A DNA stretch of 5,408 nucleotides from Planctomycetota bacterium (GCA_012519365.1 JAAYQH010000324.1:1-5408), one strand, 5' to 3'; counted from the stretch's first letter, positions 1 to 5,408 are shown. Numbers and translations are program-made. Notes: generated by a model from the letters alone, not told the origin.

Positions 1-299
1 ATCAGGGACTCAAGACCCGCTCATCCATCGAGATCATCATCGAGCAGGCCGCCGTGCCGGTGGTGGTGGATGCCGGCCTGGGGGCGCCTTCCCATGCGGC
101 CGAGGCGATGGAGATGGGGGCTGATGCGGTGCTGGTGAACACCGCCATCGCCACGGCAGAAGACCCTGTCCGGATGGCCGAGGCCTTCAAACTGGCCGTG
201 CAGGCCGGACGGCTGGCCCATCGGGCAGGACTGGCCGCATCAAGTACGCAAGCCAACGCTTCCAGCCCGCTGACGGGGTTTTTAGGAAGCATTAAATAA
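1..299 (+). CDS. thiG: Thiazole synthase ThiG, C-terminal fragment
   Basis: This is the last ~98 codons of ThiG, read in the frame whose first full codon is at 3; the 5' part lies outside the window. ThiG is a cytosolic TIM-barrel enzyme that builds the thiazole phosphate of thiamine from 1-deoxy-D-xylulose 5-phosphate, dehydroglycine and the thiocarboxylate of ThiS. What is visible is the family's conserved C-terminal half: [20 protein letters not shown], then [12 protein letters not shown], then [14 protein letters not shown] and the closing ASSPLTGF motif. The DAGLG and NTAIA stretches match the phosphate-binding strands of the barrel. The lysine that forms the imine with the sugar phosphate would lie upstream and cannot be checked. 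The gene ends at TAA (297-299), 123 bases before thiH, which completes the same pathway. Nothing in the visible part looks damaged. Confidence 0.95.
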   Translation, partial: QGLKTRSSIEIIIEQAAVPVVVDAGLGAPSHAAEAMEMGADAVLVNTAIATAEDPVRMAEAFKLAVQAGRLAHRAGLAASSTQANASSPLTGFLGSIK

Positions 300-300
300 G

Positions 301-387
301 CACTAAACGCTAAACAATCCGTGTTACAGATTTTTGGGGCTATTGGTTTTTGAACTTCTTCAGCCCCGTCCTGTTCAGTGTTTAGTG
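301..387. repeat. Nested inverted repeat in the thiG-thiH gap
   Basis: The outer arms are CACTAAACGCTAAACA at 301-316 and TGTTCAGTGTTTAGTG at 372-387. As RNA they form 14 Watson-Crick pairs, one G-U pair and one A-C mismatch out of 16. Inside them, GGGGCT (336-341) can pair with AGCCCC (362-367) around a 20-base loop. Each outer arm is itself built of a roughly 7-base unit (ACTAAAC/GCTAAAC on the left, GTTCAGT/GTTTAGT on the right). There is no U-tract after the right arm, so this does not look like an intrinsic terminator. It may be a small dispersed palindromic element of the REP or MITE kind, or an intercistronic RNA hairpin. The pairing is directly visible; the role is not. Confidence 0.6.
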
Positions 388-407
388 TTTTACCTGTGTT
401 ACGTTAT

Positions 408-413
408 GGAAAG
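408..413 (+). promoter_or_regulatory. Ribosome binding site that decides the thiH start
   Basis: GGAAAG sits 9 bases upstream of the ATG at 423. An earlier in-frame ATG at 378 has no comparable purine-rich site, lies inside the right arm of the inverted repeat, and would add 15 residues ([15 protein letters not shown]) unlike the usual ThiH N-terminus. The start at 423 is therefore preferred. Confidence 0.55.
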
Positions 414-422
414 TGTACCGGT

Positions 423-1598
423 ATGAAAACAGAACCTGCAATCGCATCAATTCTTGCCGAAAAGCATCTGGACCGCGATAGGGCCCGCTGGCTTGAGGCC
501 ATTGAAAACGTTACGCCGGCCCAGGTCGAGCGAATCCTGGCCCAGCCGCCCGGCCGATACAGCCTTCAGCGGCTGCTGACGTTGGTCTCGCCGGCGGCAC
601 GCCCTTATCTGGAGCTGATGGCCCAACAGGCCCGCCGGCTGACGATACAGCGGTTCGGCCGGACAATTCAGCTTTATGCTCCCCTGTATGTGTCCAATGT
701 CTGTGTCAACAGTTGCCGTTATTGCGGCTACAATCGCAAAACCAACGTGAAACGCACCCGATTGACCATCGAACAGGCAATGACTGACGCAAAAGTTATC
801 GCCGCCGAAGGCTTCCGCCATTTGCTGCTGGTCAGCGGCGAGGATCGCTCGTGGGTCACGGTCGATTATCTGGCTGACCTGGCGGGGCGTCTGCGTGAGA
901 TGTTTTCCTCGCTGTCCATAGAGATTTACCCCCTTGGCCGTGAGGAATACACATCGCTGTTTGCTGCGGGCATCGACGGCGTGGCACTCTATCAGGAAAC
1001 TTACGATCGGGATATTTATGCCGATTATCATATCGCCGGCCCTAAACGCAATTATGACTATCGACTGGACGCGCCCGACCGCTTTGCCGCGGCAGGGATG
1101 CGACAGCTGGGGCTGGGGGTGCTGTTGGGGCTGGCCGATTGGCGGATTGAGACGCTGGCTATGGCCGAGCATGCCGCCTATTTGATGCGACGGTATTGGA
1201 AGAGCCGCATTGATTTTTCGTTTCCCCGCATTCGCCCTGCAGCCAACGTGATGCACCAGTGGCCGCATGCCGTTTCGGACGAAGAACTCGTACAGATGAT
1301 GCTGGCGTTGCGGCTGTGCTTTGCTGATACAGGCATTGTGCTTAGCACACGCGAGGCGCCGGAGTTTCGCGACCGAATGATAAACATCTGCATTACGCGA
1401 ATCAGCGCCGGCTCCAGGACCAACCCCGGCGGCTATGCCAGCGAAAAAGAGGCCGCCGAGCAATTTGTCGTCGCCGACGACCGAAGCCCCGCCCAGGTGG
1501 CCGCCGTTATCGAACAGTCCGGCCACGAACCGGTCTGGAAAGACTGGGACGCGGGGTTTATGGAATGCCCCGCGGGGGGTCAAAAAGAAGACAGATAA
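423..1598 (+). CDS. thiH: 2-iminoacetate synthase ThiH (tyrosine lyase, radical SAM)
   Basis: ThiH is a cytosolic radical SAM enzyme that cleaves L-tyrosine to 2-iminoacetate (dehydroglycine) and p-cresol, supplying ThiG with the C2-N unit of the thiamine thiazole. With the start at 423 it is 391 residues, close to the ~370-380 typical of the family. The [4Fe-4S]-binding CX3CX2C motif is intact at C94, C98 and C101, within YVSNVCVNSCRYCGYNRKTN. Further ThiH hallmarks follow: LLLVSGED (134-141), the LYQETYDRDIYADYHIAGPK block (189-208), DYRLDAPDR, GLGVLLGLADWRIE (230-243), FSFPRIRPA (265-273), LSTREAPEFRDR (307-318), SAGSRTNPGGY and PVWKDWD near the C-terminus. HydG, the closest relative, is longer and carries an additional C-terminal cysteine cluster domain that is absent here. 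It follows thiG on the same strand after a 123-base gap with no clear promoter, so cotranscription is likely. The stop TAA (1596-1598) overlaps the A-run of the terminator shared with the convergent gene. Confidence 0.95.
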   Translation: MKTEPAIASILAEKHLDRDRARWLEAIENVTPAQVERILAQPPGRYSLQRLLTLVSPAARPYLELMAQQARRLTIQRFGRTIQLYAPLYVSNVCVNSCRYCGYNRKTNVKRTRLTIEQAMTDAKVIAAEGFRHLLLVSGEDRSWVTVDYLADLAGRLREMFSSLSIEIYPLGREEYTSLFAAGIDGVALYQETYDRDIYADYHIAGPKRNYDYRLDAPDRFAAAGMRQLGLGVLLGLADWRIETLAMAEHAAYLMRRYWKSRIDFSFPRIRPAANVMHQWPHAVSDEELVQMMLALRLCFADTGIVLSTREAPEFRDRMINICITRISAGSRTNPGGYASEKEAAEQFVVADDRSPAQVAAVIEQSGHEPVWKDWDAGFMECPAGGQKEDR

Positions 1599-1626
1599 AA
1601 AAAGCCCGACCAACCGACCGGGCTTT
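1597..1626 (-). terminator. Intrinsic terminator for the EF-G-like gene
   Basis: The stem arms are AAAGCCCG (1601-1608) and CGGGCTTT (1619-1626), 8 perfect pairs around a 10-base loop. Read on the - strand, the stem is followed by an uninterrupted run of seven T (complement of A1597-A1603), which is a textbook intrinsic terminator 34 bases after the - strand stop codon. Read on the + strand only three T close the stem and GAAAAA follows, so termination of thiH transcripts here is probably weaker. The structure sits in the 61-base gap between two convergent genes and its T-tract overlaps the last two bases of the thiH stop codon. Confidence 0.85.
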
Positions 1627-1659
1627 GAAAAATAACCACGGGAAAAAGGGGGGTTCGAT

Positions 1660-3696
1660 TTATTCCCTTTCTTCCTCTTTTTCTTTCTTGTACTGCTCGA
1701 TAATCTGCTGCTGAATATTCGGCGGTGTCGGCTCATAGTGGCTCAGTTCCATCGAGTAGCTGCCTTGGCCGCCGGTAACGCTCTTAAGTTGACTGTTATA
1801 GTTGGCCACTTCCGACAGCGGGACCTGGGCCTTGATGACCATCATACCACCGGTCAGCATTTCCTGTCCGGTAACGCGTCCGCGTCGGCTGGACAAATCA
1901 CCGGTGATGTCGCCCATATTTTCCGCAGGCACGGTAATTTCCATATTGACGATTGGTTCCAGCAGGACGGGTTTAGCCTTGGCAACCGCGTCCAGGAAGG
2001 CTCCCTTGCCTGCCGCGCGGAAGGCCACTTCCTTGGAGTCCACCGGATGGTATTTACCGTCATAGACCGAAACCTTGATATCCTGCATTGGAAAGCCCGC
2101 CAGACAGCCGCTTTCCATAACATCATGAATACCTTTAAGGATCGCCGGCTCATATTGCCCCGGAATCGAACCGCCGAAAATATCCCACGAAAATTCCAGC
2201 GGCGGCTCGGAGTTACGCTCGGTCGGTTCCACACGCAGATACACTTCGCCAAACTGCCCGGCGCCGCCGGTTTGTTTTTTGTGGCGATAATGGCCCTCAG
2301 CCTTAGCGGTGATCGTCTCACGATACGGAATCTTCGGCGGTTTGGTGTTTACCGAAACTTTATACCGGTTTTCCATTTTGGACAGCATCACCCGCAGATG
2401 CAGATCGCCCAGGCCGTTGATGACCAGCTCCTTGGTCTGCGTATCGCGCGTCACCTTAAAGCACGGGTCTTCATCCGTCAGACGCTCAAGCGCAGCGCTG
2501 ATTTTGTTTTCATCGCCCCGTGAAGCCGGCTCCATTGCCAGCGAGAACATCGGATTCGGAAGCGCGGGCATCTCGATCTTGCCGCTGAATTTGCCGTCGT
2601 GCACCAAATCGCCCAAATGCAATTCGTCGATCTTGGCCAGCGTGATAATGTCGCCGCATTCACCCACTTCGATTTCTTTGGTCTCGGCGCCCTGCATTTT
2701 CAGGGGATGTCCCGGACGAATCGCCTTGCGAGCGTCATTAACCATCAATTGTGTCGAGGGGGTCAGTTTGCCGCTAAACAGCCGGATCGAGGCGTATTTC
2801 ATATTGGACCGCGGATCAAACCCAATGCGGAAGACAAGCCCGCACAACGGCCCGTTGGGATCGGGTTTGACCTCAATCCTTTCGTCGCCGTTTTTCAGCA
2901 CAAGCGGTGCCGCCTCAGCCGGTGATGGTGCATAGTCGGCAATCATATCCAGCAGCTCGGTAATCCCTACTTCATGCCGGGCATCGGTAAACAACACGGG
3001 AATCAGTGTCCCGGCCTGCATCGCCTTGACGATCACCCCGCTGAGTTTTTCAGGACTAATCTCTTCGCCGCCCAGATAACTTTCCATCAGTTCCTCATCG
3101 GCCTCGATGGCGCTTTCCATCAGTTCCGTGTGGGCATGCTTGGGGTCCATTACCGGTGAGCTGCCGCTGTCGCCGATGATGCAATTGATAATCGAACTCT
3201 TGTCCTCGGCCGGCAGATTGGCACAGCGGCACTGCGTGCCGAAGGTTTCCTGAATCTGCCCCAGCAACTCAGCCAATTCGATGTTGTCTGCATCAATGCG
3301 GTTGATGACAATCATTCGGGCTTTGCCTGCGGCGGTGGCAGCCTGAAACAACTTGCGGGTGTTCATCTCAATACCGTTAACCGCGTTGACCACAAGCACC
3401 GCCGTATCGGCCGCAGGTATTGCCGGCAGGGCGCCCCCGATAAAATCCGGATACCCCGGCGTATCAATAATATTGATCAATTTGCCTTTGTAATTGGCAT
3501 ACAGCAGCGATGAATGAATGGAGTTGCCGCGACTTTTCTCCTCATCGTCAAAGTCGCTGACGGTGTTCTTCTCATCGATGGAGCCGAGCCGGTTGGTCAT
3601 CCCGCTGGTGTGCAGAATCGCCTCGGCCAGCGTGGTCTTGCCGCTACTGCCGTGCCCCAATAATACGATATTTCGGATATCCTTTAGACCTGCCAC
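1660..3696 (-). CDS. fusA: Elongation factor G family GTPase (EF-G-2-like paralogue)
   Basis: This 678-residue protein has full EF-G architecture: G domain with a shortened G' insert (about 1-260), domain II (about 280-370), domain III (378-450), domain IV (455-575) and domain V (580-665), ending in a Lys/Glu-rich tail (YKKEKEEERE). Visible GTPase motifs are the P-loop GHGSSGKTT (14-22), DTPG at 78-81, and switch I reading RGNSI (56-60) where canonical EF-G has RGITI. The G4 motif is NRID (132-135), not NKxD, and the G5 region reads FTDAR where canonical EF-G has GSAF. Domain IV keeps the tip histidine in YHPVDS (549-554), with P replacing the D of the usual HDVDS. The domain III-IV junction HYRHKKQTGGAGQFGEV is of the type found in EF-G-2 paralogues. 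Canonical EF-G drives translocation and, with RRF, ribosome recycling in the cytosol; the role of such paralogues is less settled. The gene stands alone and not in a str operon beside ribosomal protein genes and tuf, which favours a paralogue. The symbol is family-level only. The GTG start is supported by GGAGG 9 bases upstream. Confidence 0.9.
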   Translation of the reverse strand: MAGLKDIRNIVLLGHGSSGKTTLAEAILHTSGMTNRLGSIDEKNTVSDFDDEEKSRGNSIHSSLLYANYKGKLINIIDTPGYPDFIGGALPAIPAADTAVLVVNAVNGIEMNTRKLFQAATAAGKARMIVINRIDADNIELAELLGQIQETFGTQCRCANLPAEDKSSIINCIIGDSGSSPVMDPKHAHTELMESAIEADEELMESYLGGEEISPEKLSGVIVKAMQAGTLIPVLFTDARHEVGITELLDMIADYAPSPAEAAPLVLKNGDERIEVKPDPNGPLCGLVFRIGFDPRSNMKYASIRLFSGKLTPSTQLMVNDARKAIRPGHPLKMQGAETKEIEVGECGDIITLAKIDELHLGDLVHDGKFSGKIEMPALPNPMFSLAMEPASRGDENKISAALERLTDEDPCFKVTRDTQTKELVINGLGDLHLRVMLSKMENRYKVSVNTKPPKIPYRETITAKAEGHYRHKKQTGGAGQFGEVYLRVEPTERNSEPPLEFSWDIFGGSIPGQYEPAILKGIHDVMESGCLAGFPMQDIKVSVYDGKYHPVDSKEVAFRAAGKGAFLDAVAKAKPVLLEPIVNMEITVPAENMGDITGDLSSRRGRVTGQEMLTGGMMVIKAQVPLSEVANYNSQLKSVTGGQGSYSMELSHYEPTPPNIQQQIIEQYKKEKEEERE

Positions 3697-3705
3697 GATT
3701 TTGAA

Positions 3706-3710
3706 CCTCC
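3706..3710 (-). promoter_or_regulatory. Strong ribosome binding site for the GTG start
   Basis: On the - strand a perfect GGAGG core (within AAGCGGAGGTTC) lies 9 bases before the GTG at 3696-3694. It supports this rare start codon, and the protein from it begins MAGLKDIRNIVLLGHG with the P-loop at the distance expected for EF-G. Confidence 0.85.
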
Positions 3711-3720
3711 GCTTTTCTTA

Positions 3721-3752
3721 AGTTCCTTTTTTCCGGTTCACATAAAAGGACT
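3721..3752 (-). promoter_or_regulatory. Inverted repeat over the EF-G-like gene's transcription start
   Basis: AGTTCCTTTT (3721-3730) and AAAAGGACT (3744-3752) form nine base pairs with one bulged base around a 13-base loop. On the - strand this begins just downstream of the -10 element and spans the predicted transcription start near 3747. It could be an operator-like site or, if transcription starts slightly earlier, a hairpin at the 5' end of the mRNA. The pairing is visible; the role is inferred. Confidence 0.35.
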
Positions 3753-3753
3753 G

Positions 3754-3782
3754 AGTATAGCCCCAAAAACACGGATTATCAA
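3754..3782 (-). promoter_or_regulatory. Sigma70-like promoter of the EF-G-like gene
   Basis: On the - strand TTGATA (complement of 3777-3782) and TATACT (complement of 3754-3759) are separated by exactly 17 bases. Each hexamer matches the consensus (TTGACA, TATAAT) at 5 of 6 positions. The predicted start near 3747 leaves a leader of about 50 bases that contains the GGAGG site. The spacer carries a run of T and GGGG also found in the thiG-thiH gap. Confidence 0.7.
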
Positions 3783-3993
3783 GGGTAAAAAAAGCCGATT
3801 TGTACAAAATAGAAAGCATATCGGATGGAACGTGTCTAAAAAGGCTTGCCCAATTACTCATCATCGCTGCCGGTCGCACTGCCCGCGGTTTTAGTTTATT
3901 GATTCGTCCGCCGGCATAAAAACGAAAACAGTCAGTTTGTGTAAATTAACTTCTTCCAAATCGTCCCTCGTCCATCATCGCTTGTCAATCCGT

Positions 3994-4021
3994 TTGCCAT
4001 TCGGTCCCGAACTGCTATACT
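3994..4021 (+). promoter_or_regulatory. Sigma70-like promoter of the radical SAM gene
   Basis: TTGCCA (3994-3999) and TATACT (4016-4021) lie 16 bases apart, each 5 of 6 to consensus. Transcription would start about 4028-4031, on or within three bases of the ATG at 4031. That leaves no room for a Shine-Dalgarno site, and none is visible just upstream of the ATG (TATTTGACAA), so the mRNA is predicted to be leaderless or nearly so. Confidence 0.6.
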
Positions 4022-4030
4022 ATTTGACAA

Positions 4031-5332
4031 ATGAAGCCGACGATTTTACTGGTCAATCCGCCAATTTATGATTTTACGGCCTACGATTTCTGGCTCAAGC
4101 CCTACGGCCTGCTGAGGGTCGGCGGCTTGCTGCGCGACCATACCGACCTGTATTTATTCGATTATATGGATCGTAATCAGCCGGATTTTGACCGTACCCT
4201 TGCCGCCAAAACCACGCAATGGGGTTGCGGACCATACATAAAAACAAAAATCCGGAAACCTGAAATCTTCAGCAAAATTCCACGTTTTTTTTACCGTTTT
4301 GGACGCAAAAATGAAATGTTTCGCAATGTTTTGCACTCCAAAAAACACCTCGATTTCGTATGCATCCAGACCTCGCTAACCTATTGGTATCCCGGCGTCA
4401 AAGAGGTTATCGACGACGTCCGCCGCATCCATCCGCGCGCAACTATTGTATTGGGCGGGTTTTACGCAACCTGCTGCCCGAGCCACGCCGCGGCCCTCGG
4501 CGCGGACCTGGTCATCCGGGACAGTGCGCTTTCTCCCTTGTTCGAAAGATTGCAACTCCCTATACCACAAGGATTTACGTTGCCAGCCTGGGACTTGTAC
4601 CCGGCGCTGAGCACCGGTGTTATCAAACTGACACAGGGGTGCCCTTTTGGCTGCTCGTACTGTTATGTGCCGCAATCGAAGGTGGCCTTCGCGACTCGTC
4701 CTGTTGAAGAATGCCTGGAGGAGTTGGATTTTTTGGTTGGGTTGGGGTGCACGAATATCGCCTTTTATGATGATGCCCTGCTCTATCGGCCGCATGAGGT
4801 CTTATTTCCGTTTTTAGAGGCCGCGATTCAACGGCAATACCCAGTGCATTTTCATACTCCCAATGCGCTGCATGCGAGGTTTCTGACATCAGAGATTGCG
4901 CAACTTATGATAAAAGCCGGAGTTAAGACATTTTATCTGGGGTTTGAGAGCCGCTCGGCCACCTTTCACGGCCCGTCCGGCGGAAAGGTTGTTTCCGACG
5001 ATCTGGTCGCGGCGGTGGAGCATTTGCGCCGGGCGGGGGCGGATATGAATTGCGTGACGGCCTACGAAATGCTCGGCCATCCCCGATTTGCCGCTCAGCA
5101 GCTCGAAGGGTCGATGCGGTTTGCCGCGCAGCTGGGAATTCGGGTGATGCTCAGTGATTTTTCGCCCATTCCCGGCACGCCGGACGGGGAGTTGTGTCGC
5201 GGGATTGTCGATCTGGATGAGCCGCTTTCTCACAACAAAACCGCGTTCCCAATTCTGTTTTTGGGTTCCGAGACGGTCAGCTACTACAAAGATTTATGCC
5301 GTGAATTGAATCGCACTGTGCGGGCAAAGTGA
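4031..5332 (+). CDS. B12-binding-type radical SAM protein, substrate unknown
   Basis: This 433-residue protein begins with the classic N-terminus of cobalamin-type radical SAM enzymes, ILLVNPPIYDFTAYDF (5-20), followed by a Rossmann-like region to about residue 180 that contains TIVLGGFYATCCPSHA (138-153). The DxHxxG motif that ligates cobalt through histidine is not visible, so cobalamin, if bound, may be held base-off without a protein ligand or not at all. The radical SAM core follows: KLTQGCPFGCSYCYVP with cluster cysteines C204, C208 and C211 (CX3CX2C), then FYDDALLY (245-252), the strand YLGFESRS (302-309) and FSPIPGTPDG (377-386). No transmembrane segment or signal peptide is evident, so it should act in the cytosol. 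I recognise the architecture but not a characterised function; methyl transfer or ring and peptide modification are possible for this superfamily. It stands alone, with no precursor peptide, lipid or cofactor gene beside it. The start is fixed by the conserved N-terminal strand and by a promoter ending almost at the ATG. Residues about 65-105 are encoded by notably A/T-rich DNA with a T8 run. Confidence 0.85.
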   Translation: MKPTILLVNPPIYDFTAYDFWLKPYGLLRVGGLLRDHTDLYLFDYMDRNQPDFDRTLAAKTTQWGCGPYIKTKIRKPEIFSKIPRFFYRFGRKNEMFRNVLHSKKHLDFVCIQTSLTYWYPGVKEVIDDVRRIHPRATIVLGGFYATCCPSHAAALGADLVIRDSALSPLFERLQLPIPQGFTLPAWDLYPALSTGVIKLTQGCPFGCSYCYVPQSKVAFATRPVEECLEELDFLVGLGCTNIAFYDDALLYRPHEVLFPFLEAAIQRQYPVHFHTPNALHARFLTSEIAQLMIKAGVKTFYLGFESRSATFHGPSGGKVVSDDLVAAVEHLRRAGADMNCVTAYEMLGHPRFAAQQLEGSMRFAAQLGIRVMLSDFSPIPGTPDGELCRGIVDLDEPLSHNKTAFPILFLGSETVSYYKDLCRELNRTVRAK

Positions 5333-5355
5333 CTGTAAATTTGTTTCCCTAAAGT

Positions 5356-5408
5356 GGTGTTAACTGAAGTTGTCCCCAAAATCTGGACAGAAACACCGTT
5401 AAGTTAAG
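5356..5408. mobile_element. Possible insertion sequence end running out of the window
   Basis: After the radical SAM stop codon the sequence holds nested inverted repeats: GGTGTT (5356-5361) with AACACC (5392-5397), and TGTCC (5371-5375) with GGACA (5385-5389). TGAAGTTGTCCCCAAAATCT starting at 5365 begins with TG and has the GTCCCC..AAA..GGACA character I associate with terminal repeats of IS3-family elements. The last bases (GTTAAGTTAAG) could lead into a ribosome binding site for a transposase gene beyond the window. No transposase codons are present, so the identification rests on resemblance only. The same hairpin could instead simply end the radical SAM transcript, although it lacks a T-tract. 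Confidence 0.3.

Larger units (their letters stand above)
3697..4030. other. Divergent intergenic region, 334 bases
   Basis: This stretch separates the start codons of the EF-G-like gene and the radical SAM gene and contains a promoter for each at its two ends. Between them, roughly 3783-3993, I see no open reading frame worth reporting, no tRNA-like fold, no terminator with a T-tract and no riboswitch core. It does contain a weak CCGAT/ATCGG pairing (3795-3799 with 3820-3824) and a 10-base direct repeat, CATCATCGCT, at 3859-3868 and 3973-3982. Confidence 0.6.

Noticed and set aside
300..422. A TPP riboswitch or internal promoter in the thiG-thiH gap
   Set aside because: The conserved CTGAGA-type TPP core is not present and no pair of promoter hexamers has acceptable spacing; any TPP control would lie upstream of the window.
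1568..1577. CCCCGCGGGG perfect palindrome near the thiH 3' end
   Set aside because: It has no loop, lies within the coding region and has no T-tract; the real terminator is just downstream.
423..1598. HydG ([FeFe]-hydrogenase maturase) as identity of the tyrosine lyase
   Set aside because: The protein is ThiH-sized, lacks the HydG C-terminal cysteine cluster domain, ends with the ThiH PVWKDWD motif and follows thiG.
447..1736. Long - strand open frame (429 codons) opposite thiH
   Set aside because: It is fully antisense to a clear ThiH, has no recognisable domain and a low-complexity basic start; it is a shadow of codon bias on the other strand.
2272..2280. AAAAAAC on the - strand, resembling a -1 frameshift slippery heptamer in the EF-G-like gene
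   Set aside because: The reading frame is AAA AAA CAA (K473, K474, Q475), so the heptamer is not in the A AAA AAC phase needed for tandem slippage, and the downstream frame is intact to domain V.
1738..2523. 261-codon + strand open frame opposite the EF-G-like gene
   Set aside because: It is antisense to conserved EF-G domains III-V with no family resemblance and no ribosome binding site that I can see.
3982..4021. TTGTCA (3982-3987) as -35 box for the radical SAM promoter
   Set aside because: The distance to TATACT is 28 bases, too long; TTGCCA at 3994-3999 gives a 16-base spacer.
3697..4030. A small RNA or tRNA gene in the intergenic region
   Set aside because: I found no cloverleaf, no GGTTCGAATCC-like T-arm and no terminator with a T-tract.

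Overview
The window is bacterial DNA of moderate GC content. It holds four protein-coding genes and no RNA gene that I can recognise. A thiG-thiH thiazole module, an EF-G-like GTPase with non-standard GTP-binding motifs and a cobalamin-type radical SAM protein together suggest an anaerobic or facultative lineage. A Planctomycetota (Phycisphaerae-like) source is my guess from the feel of the proteins and is not demonstrated.

Layout: (1) 1-299, + strand, the C-terminal end of thiazole synthase ThiG, cut by the window edge. (2) 300-422, an unusually long gap inside the thi pair, filled by a nested inverted repeat. (3) 423-1598, + strand, complete ThiH (2-iminoacetate synthase). (4) 1597-1626, an intrinsic terminator whose U-tract faces the gene arriving from the other strand. 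(5) 1660-3696, - strand, a complete EF-G family GTPase with a GTG start and a strong ribosome binding site. (6) 3697-4030, a divergent intergenic region with one good sigma70-like promoter for each flanking gene. (7) 4031-5332, + strand, a complete radical SAM protein with a B12-binding-like N-terminal region and unknown substrate. (8) 5333-5408, a palindromic stretch that resembles the end of an insertion sequence running out of the window.

How the genes work together: ThiH cleaves tyrosine to make dehydroglycine (2-iminoacetate). ThiG condenses this with 1-deoxy-D-xylulose 5-phosphate and ThiS-thiocarboxylate to make the thiamine thiazole. These two form one pathway unit. The EF-G-like gene converges on thiH and is transcribed separately. 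The radical SAM gene is divergent from it and shows no evident functional link to either.

Most of the window is ordinary. The points most worth a second look are the thiG-thiH inverted repeat, a split sequence motif shared between that gap and the EF-G promoter, the apparently leaderless start of the radical SAM gene, the altered G motifs of the EF-G paralogue, and the insertion-sequence-like right edge.
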